A stretch of DNA of 50,440 nt, taken from contig JAFURK010000022.1 of NCBI GenBank assembly GCA_017480975.1, positions 1-50,440 of the forward strand, given 5' to 3'. The stretch is from Bacilli bacterium. Lineage in GTDB: Bacteria; Bacillota_I; Bacilli_A; RF39; UBA660. Under the pieces are notes generated by a model that did no database searches, was not told the origin of the DNA, and was given only the letters and a program-made list of their open reading frames with translations. Positions 1-9,405 of the stretch are shown one piece after another. The first letter of the stretch is position 1; each line of letters begins with the position of its first letter. The position numbers were made by a program, and so were the translations under genes.

Positions 1-1
1 A

Positions 2-121
2 GAGAATAAGATACATATTATATTGGAGATTGTTAATTTAGAAAAACATTTCTTATTATATTTGATTGAGTTATTGACTAAATTATTAGAAAAAATAGAT
101 AAGCAGGAAGAGAATGGTTAA
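2..121 (+). CDS. C-terminal end of an unidentified protein (truncated by window start)
   Basis: An open frame enters from the left edge and ends at a TAA (119-121). The visible 39 residues are rich in Leu, Ile, Lys and Glu and look like the end of an amphipathic or coiled-coil helix. No family can be recognised from this fragment. The stop codon overlaps the 5' arm of a hairpin followed by a T-rich stretch, as expected for a gene end. Confidence 0.5.
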   Translation, partial: ENKIHIILEIVNLEKHFLLYLIELLTKLLEKIDKQEENG

Positions 122-162
122 GTATTTTGGATTAATAGTACTTATTTATTCTTTTTCTTTTT
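120..162 (+). terminator. Possible terminator after the partial first gene
   Basis: AAGTATT (120-126) can pair with AGTACTT (139-145), including one G-U pair, around a 12-base loop, and a T-rich run follows. The stem is weak and AT-rich. It carries one copy of the recurring AAGTATTTT 9-mer. Confidence 0.35.
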
Positions 163-217
163 ATTTGTATTGTATTGGTGGTTTTTTTGTGGTATCCTTA
201 GAATAGGAAAGTGAGGG

Positions 218-769
218 ATGTATATGTGGATAATTATTTTAATTGTAGTTGTATTAGTTATTTTGTATGTAATTAGTACTTATAACGGTTTAGTGGTTGC
301 TAGAAATAAAGTTAAAGATCAATTTAGTCAAATCGATGTTCAATTGAAGAGACGTTTTGATTTGATACCTAATTTAGTAGAGACTGTTAAAGGATATGCT
401 AAGCATGAAAGTGAAACTTTAGAGAAAGTTATTCAGGCTAGAAATAATTATGCTAATGCTAAAACAGATTCTGAAAAGATTGAAGCTTCTAATGAAATGT
501 CTAGAGGTGTTATGAATATTATGGCTTTAGCAGAGAATTATCCTGATTTAAAGGCTAATACTAATTTTGTTGATTTGCAAAATCAATTGAAAGATGTCGA
601 AGATAAGATTAGTTATGCTAGACAGTTTTATAATGATTCAGTGTTGATGTACAATAACAAGATTGAAATGTTTCCTAGTAATTTAATTGCTTCTATATTT
701 AAGTTTACTAAAGAAGCTTTCTTTGAAGCAGAGGAAAAAGAACGTGAAAATGTAAAAGTTAAGTTTTAG
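218..769 (+). CDS. lemA: LemA family membrane protein
   Basis: LemA-family protein of about 183 residues, the usual family length. Residues 3-21 form one N-terminal membrane segment with a very short leader. The rest is helical with the family hallmark region VKDQFSQIDVQLKRR and FDLIPNLVETVKGY at about residues 32-64. LemA proteins have no settled biochemical role; a coiled helical domain is predicted on the far side of the membrane. Two starts are plausible: ATG 218, served by AGGAAAG, and ATG 224, served by GTGAGGG six bases upstream. The gene is followed by a decayed and an intact DUF2207-type gene; LemA and DUF2207 proteins are commonly neighbours, suggesting a shared envelope function. 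A terminator overlaps the stop codon. Confidence 0.93.
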   Translation: MYMWIIILIVVVLVILYVISTYNGLVVARNKVKDQFSQIDVQLKRRFDLIPNLVETVKGYAKHESETLEKVIQARNNYANAKTDSEKIEASNEMSRGVMNIMALAENYPDLKANTNFVDLQNQLKDVEDKISYARQFYNDSVLMYNNKIEMFPSNLIASIFKFTKEAFFEAEEKERENVKVKF

Positions 770-795
770 GATTAGTTATTAATCCTTTTTCTTTT
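769..795 (+). terminator. Intrinsic terminator of lemA
   Basis: GGATTA (769-774) pairs with TAATCC (780-785) around a five-base loop, followed directly by TTTTTCTTTT. The stem begins on the last base of the lemA stop codon. Confidence 0.75.
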
Positions 796-824
796 AGGGG
801 GATAATGATGAAATGGAGTAATCT

Positions 825-1781
825 ATGAAAAAGATATTATTATTTGTATTGTTGTTTATTTTTGTTATAGGTAGTGTTATTGGCGGAGATGTGACTACTA
901 TTGGTGAATTTTTTTTCTTTCTTATATTTTTGGTAGTTGTAGCTAAATTTTTAAAAAATAATTAGTATAAGTGTTTTTTTGGTAAGACTGGTAATAAGGT
1001 AAGAAAAGATGTTTTACTATTTAGAGATATTCCTTGTGATAAGGATATATTTTATGCTTATTGGGTGGCTTATAATTATAATTTAACTGAGAAAAAGGAA
1101 GATTTTTTAGGTGCTATTCTTCTTAAATGGATTCATGATGGTAATGTTATGTTTAAGAAAGTTACTAAAGATGGGATATTTAAGGATAAAGTACTTACAA
1201 ATATATTTTTTGTTAAGAGGCCTATGGATATACCAGAGTTGGAAATGGAAGTTAGATTATATGATTATATGTATGCTGCTTGTATTGATGGAAAACTAGA
1301 ACAGAACGAATTTAAGAAGTGGTGTTCTAATAACTATTCTAAAATATTTTGCTGGTTTAATGATGTTTTATATAAAGAAACATTAGAACTTGTAGATAAA
1401 GGTAAGGTTACTTATTATAAAGGTAAAAGAATTAATTTATATAAGTGTTTTGAAGTTGATTCTTCAATGATGGAAGTTGCTGAACAAATGGCTGGATTAA
1501 AGAAATTTTTGAAAGAGTTTTCTATTATTGATAAGAGAGAACCAATAGATGTAAGTTTATGGAATGAATATTTGATGTATGCTCAAATATTTGGTATGGC
1601 TGATGAGATTGATAATCAATTTATGAAATTATATCCTGAAGTAATTACTGATATGGATAGTATTGGATATGATTTTTCTGATATTGCATTTATTCGTTCT
1701 ATTACTAATAATGGTATTAGAAGTGATAGTAATGCTAGAAGTAGAGTATAATCCTATAGTTCAGGTGGAAAATTTTGTTGA
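825..1781 (+). pseudogene. Decayed paralog of the downstream DUF2207-type membrane protein
   Basis: One frame runs from ATG 825 but is cut by TAG at 963-965 and TAA at 1749-1751. Codons 1-46 give a signal/membrane segment beginning MKKILLFVL, identical at its start to the intact gene at 1803, then a second hydrophobic stretch. After the TAG the same frame continues with YKCFFGKTGNKVRKD, matching KCSFGKTGNKVRKD of the intact protein, and stays closely similar to its cytoplasmic half. At the TAA the intact copy has GAA (Glu), and the frame resumes with SYSSGG, the start of the glycine-rich tail, before a TGA at 1779. The DUF2207 ectodomain is absent. This looks like a tandem duplicate that lost its ectodomain and then decayed. 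A protein starting at GTG 1065 is possible, but I see no convincing ribosome binding site. Confidence 0.8.
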
Positions 1782-1802
1782 TATAGATTATGTGAGGTTG
1801 AT

Positions 1803-3503
1803 ATGAAAAAGATATTATTATTTGTATTGATGTTGTTTAGTTCTATTATGGTAGTAGACGCGACTAGTATTAGTAATATTGATATGGATGTATTTGTAGA
1901 TATGTATGGTAATGCTACTATTACTGAAACTTGGGATGCATATATTGATCAAGGGACTGAAGGATGGCACCCATATTATAACTTAGGTAGTTCTGAAATT
2001 ACTGATTTAGAAGTTACGATGGACGGTAAGGAATTTACGACAGTTAGTGATTGGAATATAGATGGTAGTTTAAGTGATAAGGCTTATAAAGCAGGTATTT
2101 ATTATTCTAGTAATGATGAGGTGGATATTTGTTTTGGTATTAGTGATTATGGAAATCATGAATATGTAATTAAATATAGGATTAGTAATTTTGTATCTAC
2201 TATAGAAGATGCTGATATGATTTATTGGAATTTGTTTCCAAATGGTTTTAGTGCAGAGCCTAGTAATGTAGATATTAGAATTTATAGTGATTTTAGATAT
2301 GAAGATACTTTAGATGTATGGGGATATGGTAAGTATGGAGCACCTTGCTATGTATATGATGGTAAGATAGAGATGACTAGTGATGGTAGTAGAGTTACTA
2401 GTGATGAATATATGACTATTTTAGTTAAGTTTCCTAAAGGTACTTTTCAAACTAGTAGTGTTTTAGATAATAATTTTAATTATTATTATGATATGGCTGA
2501 AGATGGGGCCGTAAATTATAATGATAAGACTAGTTGGTGGGAAGCTTTAATTCCAATTATTGTAATTATATTTAATGTTTTATTATTTGGAATTATTTCG
2601 GCATTGATTGTAAATTCTTCTAGGAATGATAAATGTTCTTTTGGTAAGACTGGCAATAAGGTTAGAAAAGATGTTCCAGTATTTAGGGATATTCCTTGTG
2701 ATAAAGATATTTTTTATGCTTATTGGGTAGCGCATAATTATAATTTAACTAAGAAAAAGGAAGATTTTTTAGGAGCTGTTCTTCTAAAATGGATACATGA
2801 TGGTAATGTAAGGATAGAAAAAATTACTAAGGATGGTGTTTTTAAAGATAAGACTTATAGTAATGTAATTTTTTCTAATAGACCTGATGAAAAAAATACT
2901 TATGAAGTTAAGTTATATGATTATATGTATCAGGCTAGTGAAGATGGTAAATTAGAGCAAAATGAATTTAAAAATTGGTGTAATAATAATTATTCTAAAA
3001 TATTAGATTGGTTTGATGATGTATTATATCAAGAAACTTTAGATTTAGTTAAGTTAGGTAAAATTACTTATGAAAATGGAAAAACGATGAAATTATTTAG
3101 TTATAAGTATTTTAATGTTGCTCCATCAATGATGGAAGTGGCCGAGAAAATGGCAGGATTAAAGAAATTTTTAAAAGAATTTACTTTAATTAAAGAAAGA
3201 GAACCAATTGAGGTTAATTTATGGAATGAATATTTAATGTATGCTCAGATATTTGGGATAGCTGAAGAAGTTGCTGATCAGTTTAAAAAGCTATATCCTG
3301 AAATTATTACTGATATGGATAATATTGGGTATGATTATGGTGATATTATATTTATTCGCTCAATTACTGCTGATGGGATTAGAAGTGCTAGTACGGCTAA
3401 AAGTAGAGCTGAATCTTATAGTTCAGGTGGAGGTGGCTTTTCATCTGGCGGCGGAGGAGGCGGTTCCTTCGGTGGTGGAGGTGGAGGCGGAGGCTTCCGT
3501 TAA
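1803..3503 (+). CDS. DUF2207-type membrane protein with glycine-rich C-terminus
   Basis: 566 residues. Signal peptide at about 1-20; extracellular beta-rich domain at about 21-245, resembling the DUF2207 ectodomain; a membrane segment at about 248-270 (IPIIVIIFNVLLFGIISALI); a long charged cytoplasmic helical region; and a terminal glycine-rich tail (about residues 542-566) of GGGG runs broken by Ser, Phe and Arg. That order matches DUF2207 membrane proteins, which are uncharacterised and often sit beside lemA as here. ATG 1803 has GTGAGG upstream. The tail is unusually GC-rich for this genome because of its GGN codons. The upstream pseudogene duplicates its cytoplasmic half. The function is unknown. 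Confidence 0.85.
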   Translation: MKKILLFVLMLFSSIMVVDATSISNIDMDVFVDMYGNATITETWDAYIDQGTEGWHPYYNLGSSEITDLEVTMDGKEFTTVSDWNIDGSLSDKAYKAGIYYSSNDEVDICFGISDYGNHEYVIKYRISNFVSTIEDADMIYWNLFPNGFSAEPSNVDIRIYSDFRYEDTLDVWGYGKYGAPCYVYDGKIEMTSDGSRVTSDEYMTILVKFPKGTFQTSSVLDNNFNYYYDMAEDGAVNYNDKTSWWEALIPIIVIIFNVLLFGIISALIVNSSRNDKCSFGKTGNKVRKDVPVFRDIPCDKDIFYAYWVAHNYNLTKKKEDFLGAVLLKWIHDGNVRIEKITKDGVFKDKTYSNVIFSNRPDEKNTYEVKLYDYMYQASEDGKLEQNEFKNWCNNNYSKILDWFDDVLYQETLDLVKLGKITYENGKTMKLFSYKYFNVAPSMMEVAEKMAGLKKFLKEFTLIKEREPIEVNLWNEYLMYAQIFGIAEEVADQFKKLYPEIITDMDNIGYDYGDIIFIRSITADGIRSASTAKSRAESYSSGGGGFSSGGGGGGSFGGGGGGGGFR

Positions 3504-3504
3504 G

Positions 3505-3532
3505 GAATTGATTTTAGATCAGTTCTTTTTTT
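3505..3532 (+). terminator. Intrinsic terminator after the DUF2207 gene
   Basis: GAATTGAT (3505-3512) pairs with ATCAGTTC (3518-3525), one G-U pair, five-base loop, followed by seven Ts. Confidence 0.8.
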
Positions 3533-3546
3533 CTTGGTTAATTTTA

Positions 3547-3575
3547 TTGTCGATAATGATGCTTTTTTGTATAAT
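3547..3575 (+). promoter_or_regulatory. Sigma-A-type promoter for the HAD phosphatase-sbcDC unit
   Basis: TTGTCG at 3547-3552, 17-base spacer, perfect TATAAT at 3570-3575. It lies just downstream of the previous terminator and 22 bases upstream of the next start codon. Confidence 0.75.
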
Positions 3576-3597
3576 AAAATAGAGAGGTAGGGAGAAT

Positions 3598-4371
3598 ATG
3601 ACAAAAATAATATTTAGTGATTTTGATAATACGATGTTGGATTATTATAGTGATAATAATTATTTTGATGATTATAAAATTAATGTATTAAAGAGAGTTC
3701 AAAATAAAGGAATAAAATTAGGTATTGTAACGGGGAGATGTGTATCTTTTTTTAATCAGTTTCCTAATTTGTTAGAAGTAGTTGATTATATAGCAGGTTC
3801 TAATGGAGCTTGTATATATGATGTTAAGAATGATAAGTATATATATCAGGATGTTATTGAAGAAGAAGATTTTAGAAGTATTGTTGATTGGGCTTATAAG
3901 TATAATATTTCTTTTTTACTTAATTGTATGGGAAAAAGATATAGATTTGGGACTTGGGATGTATCTAATTGTGAGATTTATTCTAAAGATAAAGATTATT
4001 CGTGTGAACAAATTATTTTATCAGTAAATAAGGAAATAATTAAAGAAGTTTTTGCTTATTTAGATAATTTAAAAAGTATTAAGATTAATAATATATCTTA
4101 TTGGGAAAATCGTTGTACAATAGATATTAATAATAAAATAGTGTCTAAAGGAAGAGCTGTTACGTGGTTATGTAATCATTTAAATATTGAAGTTAAAGAT
4201 ACGATGGCTTTTGGTGATGGCGATAATGATAAGTCGATGTTTGAAGTTGTTGATAAGGGCATTGCGGTTGGTAATGCGATTGATAAGTTGAAAGTTATGT
4301 CTAATGATGTGGCTCTTAGTTGTGATGAGAATGGTATTTATAAGTATATGGAAGATAAATTTTTAAAGTAG
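3598..4371 (+). CDS. Cof-type HAD-IIB family phosphatase
   Basis: 257 residues, normal for the Cof/HAD-IIB group, which dephosphorylates sugar phosphates, FMN or similar small substrates. Motif I is DFDNTM (Asp8 nucleophile, Asp10 acid/base), motif II the Thr of GIVTGR, motif III the Lys of VSKGRAV, and motif IV GDGDNDKSM, so all catalytic residues are present. The cap lies between motifs II and III. The start has GGTAGGGAGA upstream. sbcD begins 8 bases after the stop, so the genes are probably co-transcribed from the promoter at 3547. The substrate cannot be predicted. Confidence 0.9.
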   Translation: MTKIIFSDFDNTMLDYYSDNNYFDDYKINVLKRVQNKGIKLGIVTGRCVSFFNQFPNLLEVVDYIAGSNGACIYDVKNDKYIYQDVIEEEDFRSIVDWAYKYNISFLLNCMGKRYRFGTWDVSNCEIYSKDKDYSCEQIILSVNKEIIKEVFAYLDNLKSIKINNISYWENRCTIDINNKIVSKGRAVTWLCNHLNIEVKDTMAFGDGDNDKSMFEVVDKGIAVGNAIDKLKVMSNDVALSCDENGIYKYMEDKFLK

Positions 4372-4378
4372 GTGTTAT

Positions 4379-5524
4379 ATGAAAATTATGCATTTAGCAG
4401 ATTTACATTTGGGTAAATCTATTTTAGAGCAATCTTTAATTAATGATCAAATATATATATTAAATCAAATAGTTGATATTATTGTTGATAAAAAGATAGA
4501 TGTCGTTTTGATAGCGGGAGATGTTTATGATAAGGCTATTCCTAATGTAGAGGCGGTTAGATTATTTAGTAGTTTTTTGGCTAGATTATATGAATTGAAA
4601 GTAAAGGTATTGGTTATTTCAGGTAATCATGATTCTAAAGATAGGCTTTCTTTTGGGAGTGAGTTATTTATTGATAATGGTGTTTATATAGAAGGTACTT
4701 TTAGTGGAAATTTAAAATGTGTAGAGTTAGAGGATGAGTATGGAAAAGTGCTTATTTATATGTTGCCTTTTGTAAAGCCAGCTGATGTTAGAAAGTATTA
4801 TCCTGATGTAAGTATTGATGATTATCAAGATGCTATTAAGTGTATTATAGATAATGCTAATATAGATAAAACTAAAAGGAATATTATTATGGTTCATCAG
4901 TTTGTTACGGCGAATGGAATCGATATCGAGAGAAGTGACTCCGAGAGTATATCTTTAGGTGGTATTGATAATATAGACGTATCATTATTTGATAAATTTG
5001 ATTATGTGGCGATGGGGCATATTCATCGAGGGCAACGATTAACTAAAGATACTGTTAGATATGCAGGTAGTCCTTTAAAGTATTCTTTTAGTGAAGTTAA
5101 TCATAAAAAGAGTGTACCTATTATTGAATTAAATGAAAAGGGAAATGTAAAGATTGAACTTGTAGATTTAGTTCCAATTAGGGATATGATTGCTATAAAA
5201 GGGAAGTTAGAAGAATTATTAGATAAAGAGTTTGTTGATAAAATTAATGTTAATGATTATGTTAGTGCGGTTATTACTGATGAAGATTATATTATGGATG
5301 CGATTGGGAAGTTGAGAAGTGTATATAAGAATATTCTTAGGTTGGAATATGATAATAAAAGGACTAATAATTATTTAGATAATGATAAGAGTAAGGACAT
5401 TGATATTAAGCAGATTAGTGAAATAGATTTATTTAGTGAGTTTTATAAGATGCAGAATAATATTGAATTAGATAATGAAAGAAAGAAAATACTTAATGAG
5501 ATTATAACTTCTATTAAAGATTAG
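4379..5524 (+). CDS. sbcD: Exonuclease SbcCD subunit D (Mre11-like nuclease)
   Basis: 381 residues. Nuclease subunit of SbcCD, which processes DNA ends, hairpins and protein-blocked ends. The calcineurin-type metallophosphoesterase motifs appear in order: ADLHLGKS (Asp8, His10), GDVYD, GNHDS, MVHQF and GHIHRG. The C-terminal 120 or so residues form the capping and SbcC-binding region. AGGTG lies just before the start. sbcC follows after a 40-base spacer, the standard sbcDC order. Confidence 0.96.
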   Translation: MKIMHLADLHLGKSILEQSLINDQIYILNQIVDIIVDKKIDVVLIAGDVYDKAIPNVEAVRLFSSFLARLYELKVKVLVISGNHDSKDRLSFGSELFIDNGVYIEGTFSGNLKCVELEDEYGKVLIYMLPFVKPADVRKYYPDVSIDDYQDAIKCIIDNANIDKTKRNIIMVHQFVTANGIDIERSDSESISLGGIDNIDVSLFDKFDYVAMGHIHRGQRLTKDTVRYAGSPLKYSFSEVNHKKSVPIIELNEKGNVKIELVDLVPIRDMIAIKGKLEELLDKEFVDKINVNDYVSAVITDEDYIMDAIGKLRSVYKNILRLEYDNKRTNNYLDNDKSKDIDIKQISEIDLFSEFYKMQNNIELDNERKKILNEIITSIKD

Positions 5525-5564
5525 ATTTGTATAAGTATTTTTAGTGTATGGAAGTGGTGGTAAG

Positions 5565-8387
5565 ATGAGGCCGTTAAATTTGAAGATGTGTGCTTTCGGT
5601 CCTTATAAGGATTTGGTAAGGATAGATTTTGAGAGGTTAGGAAGCAGTGGTGTCTTTTTGATTGCTGGAGATACTGGGAGTGGGAAGACGACTATTTTTG
5701 ATGCGATTAGTTTTGCTTTGTTTGGGGTATCTAGTGGTAATAGAAGAGAAAATAGTACTTTAAGAAGTGATTTTTCATCTGATGAGGTAAAGACTTTTGT
5801 TGAGTTAGAGTTTATACATAAGAATGTTTTATATAAGGTTGAGAGAGTTCCTAGATATAATAGGAAGAAGATTAGAGGGAATGGTACTACGGCGGTTGGG
5901 GGAGATGCTACTTTAACTTATTTGGATGAGGTTGTTACGGGAGATAAGAATGTTAGTGATAAGTGTGTTGAGATACTAGGGATTAATGCTAATCAGTTTA
6001 AGCAAATAGTAATGATAGCGCAAGGAGAATTTTTAGAATTACTGTTAGCTAAACCAAAGGACAGAGCAATTATATTTAGAAAGATATTTGATACAGGGAT
6101 ATATAAGGATATTAGTGATAGATTAAAGACAAAGTATTTAGATAAAAAACGAGAATATGAAGATGTTATAGTTACTTTAGGTAATTATAAGAATAGTATT
6201 ATTTGGGATAGGGATATAGCTGAAGATGATAGTTGTTCTTTTCTGTTAGAACAATTGAATAGTTATAATGAAGAAGTTAAAAGAGAAGAAGAGAAGCTAA
6301 AGGAAGAAAAGGTAAGGTTGGATAAAGAATATGAATTAGTAGTTCAAAAGATTAGTGAAGGTAATTTAATTAATGATAGTATAAAGAATTTGGAAGAGGT
6401 AAAGAAAGAATTAGAGATTCTTAATGATGATAAAGCTAATTATTTAGATAAGGAAGTTATTTTAAAGCAGAATAAGGATATTGTAGAATATGTTTTACCT
6501 AACTATCAGGAAGTTAAGAGATTAGAAAAGGGATTGGATGCGAAGAGAAAAGATTATAATGATAATTTGCGATTAGTTAATGATATTAGTCTTAAGTATG
6601 AAGAGGTTAATGCTAGGTATAAGGAATTAAATAAGTTAGAGGAAAGATTAGATGAGTTAAAGAATAAAAAAGTTTTATATGATAATAAATTAATAAATTT
6701 ACAGGAGATAGATACACTTAAAAGTGAATTATGGGATAAGAAAAAAATATTAGAGTTAATTGATGTGGAAGTTAAAAAGGGGATTGTTGATAAGTTTAAA
6801 GAACTAAATGATTTAAATGATAAATTAGGTAAGTTAGAGGTTGAATTTAGTAATTTGAAGACTCAGTATCAAGATAAGAATAATTATTATGTGGAGTGCT
6901 ACGAAGAGTTTTTAAATGCTCAAGCTGGAATATTAGCAAGTAATCTAAAAGATAATGATCCTTGTCCGGTATGTGGGAGTTTGCACCATCCTAAGTTGGC
7001 CGTGATGAAGGATACGGTTTTAACTAAGGAAGATATTGATAGTTTAAAGAATGAGCTTGATAATATTAGTAGTAGTTTAGAGAGAAAAGCTATAGATATT
7101 AATGGTATTAGGAAAGATATTGAAGTTTATAAAGGGGAGTTATCTAATTATAATTATGAGGTATTAATAAAGGAAATTAGTGATATTGATAATAAATATA
7201 TTGATACTGATATAGATGTTAGTAAATATATAGGGGAAGATATTGAAAGAGAAGTTATTAATATAGAAAGTTTGATTAATGATAAGAGTAAGGATTTAGA
7301 TAAAGAGGATAATGTTGATATAGTTAATCAAGAATTAGATAAGTTAAGTATAGATATTGATCAATTATTAAATGAGATAAATGAGGTGAAAGATAGCTAT
7401 CAAGCTTTAAAGATAGAAAAGGAAAAGTATAAGGCTATTAGTTTAAATTTAGAAAGTGAAATTAAAGAACTTGAAGAAGATTTAAAATGCTGTTATGGTA
7501 AGTATGTTTCATCTTATAAGGAATTAGGATATGATAATGAGGGAGATTATTTATCTATTAAAATGGAAAGAGAAGAATTAAGTAGGTTGGAAAGAGAGAT
7601 TGCCTTATATAAAGAGAGATTAGTTGAATTAAGGGGCAAGGCTAGTTCTTTGGAGAAATTTTTAGATGGTAAAATTAGTTTTGATATTGATAATTTATTG
7701 ATGAAAAAGGTAGAATTAGAAGACAATATAAAAGATAAAGACGTATCTTTAAAAGAGATAAATCATAAGTTAGTTAATAATTTAAATGTTTGTAGTAATA
7801 TTAATACTGTCTATGAAAAGTCGAAAAATTTAGAAAAAGAGGTTATGATTTGTAAAGATTTATCAGATACGGCAAATGGTAATATAAGTGGGAAGAATAA
7901 GTTAGAATTTGAGCAATTTGTTCAGGCTAGTTACTTTGATAGAGTTGTCGTAGCGGCGAATAAGAGATTTAGTTACATGACTGATGAAAGGTACTTATTA
8001 GCCCGAAAGGAAGAAGCTTTAAAGATTAGTGATAAGTTAGGTTTAGAGTTAGAAGTTATTGATAATTATACTGGTAAGAGAAGAGATGTTAAAACTTTAT
8101 CAGGAGGAGAATCTTTTAAAGCATCATTATCTTTAGCGCTTGGGATGAGTGATACTATTCAAGAATTTTCAGGAGGGATAGTAGTAGATGCAATGTTTAT
8201 TGATGAAGGGTTTGGTAGTTTAGATGATGATAGTTTAGAAGCGGCGATGAATGCGATTATGATGTTAGGTCAAAATAATAAAATCATTGGTATTATTAGT
8301 CATGTTAATGAATTAAAGGCTAGAATTGATAAGAAAATTATTGTTAGAAAGAGTAATAGTGGTAGTAGAATAGAAATAAGTATTTAA
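5565..8387 (+). CDS. sbcC: Exonuclease SbcCD subunit C (Rad50-like SMC ATPase)
   Basis: About 940 residues. Walker A GDTGSGKTTIFDAI lies near residues 36-49, the Q-loop region NQFKQIVMIAQGEF further on, then two long coiled-coil arms flanking the zinc-hook motif CPVCGSLHH, and finally the signature LSGGESFKASLSLAL with Walker B MFIDEGFGSLD. This is the full Rad50/SbcC plan; the ATPase gates the SbcD nuclease. The frame opens at GTG 5544, but ATG 5565 is chosen because the protein then starts MRPLNLKM and GGTGG sits a few bases upstream. A bidirectional terminator separates it from convergent folD. Confidence 0.96.
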   Translation: MRPLNLKMCAFGPYKDLVRIDFERLGSSGVFLIAGDTGSGKTTIFDAISFALFGVSSGNRRENSTLRSDFSSDEVKTFVELEFIHKNVLYKVERVPRYNRKKIRGNGTTAVGGDATLTYLDEVVTGDKNVSDKCVEILGINANQFKQIVMIAQGEFLELLLAKPKDRAIIFRKIFDTGIYKDISDRLKTKYLDKKREYEDVIVTLGNYKNSIIWDRDIAEDDSCSFLLEQLNSYNEEVKREEEKLKEEKVRLDKEYELVVQKISEGNLINDSIKNLEEVKKELEILNDDKANYLDKEVILKQNKDIVEYVLPNYQEVKRLEKGLDAKRKDYNDNLRLVNDISLKYEEVNARYKELNKLEERLDELKNKKVLYDNKLINLQEIDTLKSELWDKKKILELIDVEVKKGIVDKFKELNDLNDKLGKLEVEFSNLKTQYQDKNNYYVECYEEFLNAQAGILASNLKDNDPCPVCGSLHHPKLAVMKDTVLTKEDIDSLKNELDNISSSLERKAIDINGIRKDIEVYKGELSNYNYEVLIKEISDIDNKYIDTDIDVSKYIGEDIEREVINIESLINDKSKDLDKEDNVDIVNQELDKLSIDIDQLLNEINEVKDSYQALKIEKEKYKAISLNLESEIKELEEDLKCCYGKYVSSYKELGYDNEGDYLSIKMEREELSRLEREIALYKERLVELRGKASSLEKFLDGKISFDIDNLLMKKVELEDNIKDKDVSLKEINHKLVNNLNVCSNINTVYEKSKNLEKEVMICKDLSDTANGNISGKNKLEFEQFVQASYFDRVVVAANKRFSYMTDERYLLARKEEALKISDKLGLELEVIDNYTGKRRDVKTLSGGESFKASLSLALGMSDTIQEFSGGIVVDAMFIDEGFGSLDDDSLEAAMNAIMMLGQNNKIIGIISHVNELKARIDKKIIVRKSNSGSRIEISI

Positions 8388-8389
8388 AA

Positions 8390-8421
8390 AAATAACCTTC
8401 AATTCATTCTGAGGGTTATTT
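8390..8421. terminator. Bidirectional terminator between sbcC and folD
   Basis: AAATAACCTTCA (8390-8401) pairs with TGAGGGTTATTT (8410-8421), one wobble pair. A and T runs on both sides suit termination of both convergent genes. Confidence 0.8.
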
Positions 8422-8430
8422 ATATATACA

Positions 8431-9267
8431 TTAAGTATTTTTCTTAAGGATGTAAGCTTTATAAGTATTTTTAGCAAGCATTGCGACAGTCATTGGTCCA
8501 ACTCCACCTGGAACTGGAGTTATGTAAGAAGCTTTATCTTTAACTTCTTCAAAATTGACGTCGCCACATAGTTTGCCGTTTTCTAATCGATTGATGCCGA
8601 CGTCAATAACAACAGCACCTTCTTTGATATCGTCAGCTTTGATAAATTTAGGTTTACCTAAAGCGGCAACAATAATATCGGCATTAGAAGTATAGTGTTT
8701 TAAGTTATTGGTTTTAGAGTGACATAGGGTAACGGTTGCATTATAGTTAGTAAAGAGGCTGGCTAAAGGTTTACCGACTAAGTCACTTCTGCCAATGATA
8801 GTAATATTTTTACCACTTAAATTTATGTTGTAGTAATTTAGTAATTCAATAATGCCTTCAGGGGTACATGGAATTAATGTATCAACATTGTGAACGAGTT
8901 TGCCCATATTAATGTCAGTTAAGCCATCGACATCTTTTAATGGATTTATAGCATTTTGAATTACTTTGGAGTTTAAGTGGTTAGGAATAGGCATTTGGAC
9001 CAAGATACCATCAACAAGTTCATTATTGTTTAGATTATCTATTAATGAAAGTACTTCTATTTCTGTTATATTACTATCTAGTTTTATATGGTTAAAGTTG
9101 AAACCTAGTTCATTGGCCATTTTGGCTTTTTGGTTTACATAGGTATTGCTTGCAGGATCATTGCCAATTTGAATTACGGTTAAGCCTAATTGTCTATCTA
9201 ATTCTAATAATTTTTCTTTTAAGTTTTTTAATACTTCTAATCTTACTTTTTTTCCATCTAATATCAT
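8431..9267 (-). CDS. folD: Bifunctional methylene-THF dehydrogenase / methenyl-THF cyclohydrolase
   Basis: 278 residues from the chosen start, the normal FolD length. It interconverts 5,10-methylene-THF, 5,10-methenyl-THF and 10-formyl-THF in the cytosol. Visible motifs are YVNQKAKMANELG with the catalytic Lys, VDGILVQMPIP, the NADP-binding GRSDLVGKP, and PVPGGVGPMTVAML near the end. The frame extends upstream to 9312, but ATG 9267 gives the expected MILDGKK start and has GGTGAT four bases before it. It is divergent from a small gene and metK, so folate and SAM functions flank one regulatory spacer. Confidence 0.96.
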   Translation of the reverse strand: MILDGKKVRLEVLKNLKEKLLELDRQLGLTVIQIGNDPASNTYVNQKAKMANELGFNFNHIKLDSNITEIEVLSLIDNLNNNELVDGILVQMPIPNHLNSKVIQNAINPLKDVDGLTDINMGKLVHNVDTLIPCTPEGIIELLNYYNINLSGKNITIIGRSDLVGKPLASLFTNYNATVTLCHSKTNNLKHYTSNADIIVAALGKPKFIKADDIKEGAVVIDVGINRLENGKLCGDVNFEEVKDKASYITPVPGGVGPMTVAMLAKNTYKAYILKKNT

Positions 9268-9344
9268 GTTTATCACCAATTTAATCGTATCATAATTATT
9301 ATAATTTAACAATTAATTATTAAAAATATGTATTGAATTTTGAT

Positions 9345-9389
9345 AAAAGGAACATAACGGTTATGTAGCAGTTATTGCTTATTCCTTTT
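9345..9389. other. Compact three-way-junction-like inverted repeat element
   Basis: An outer stem, AAAAGGA (9345-9351) with TCCTTTT (9383-9389), encloses two arms: ACATAAC (9352-9358) with GTTATGT (9360-9366), and AGCA (9367-9370) with TGCT (9376-9379). The arms abut one another. It could fold in RNA from either strand. Promoters here are unclear, so its role as leader or small RNA is open. Confidence 0.4.
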
Positions 9390-9405
9390 ATATATTTATT
9401 TTTAG

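Noticed and set aside
963-965. TAG as a recoded sense codon in the DUF2207 paralog
   Set aside because: TAG ends several intact genes here, such as lemA (767-769) and the HAD phosphatase (4369-4371), and a second nonsense codon follows later in the same frame. Decay is simpler.
3420-3500. GC-rich GGN tract as a repeat array or CRISPR-like element
   Set aside because: It is in frame and encodes the glycine-rich tail of the DUF2207 protein.
8433-8470. Two further AAGTATTTTT copies at the end of folD
   Set aside because: Both are inside the folD coding sequence (minus strand), so they are explained by codons and not counted with the spacer copies.
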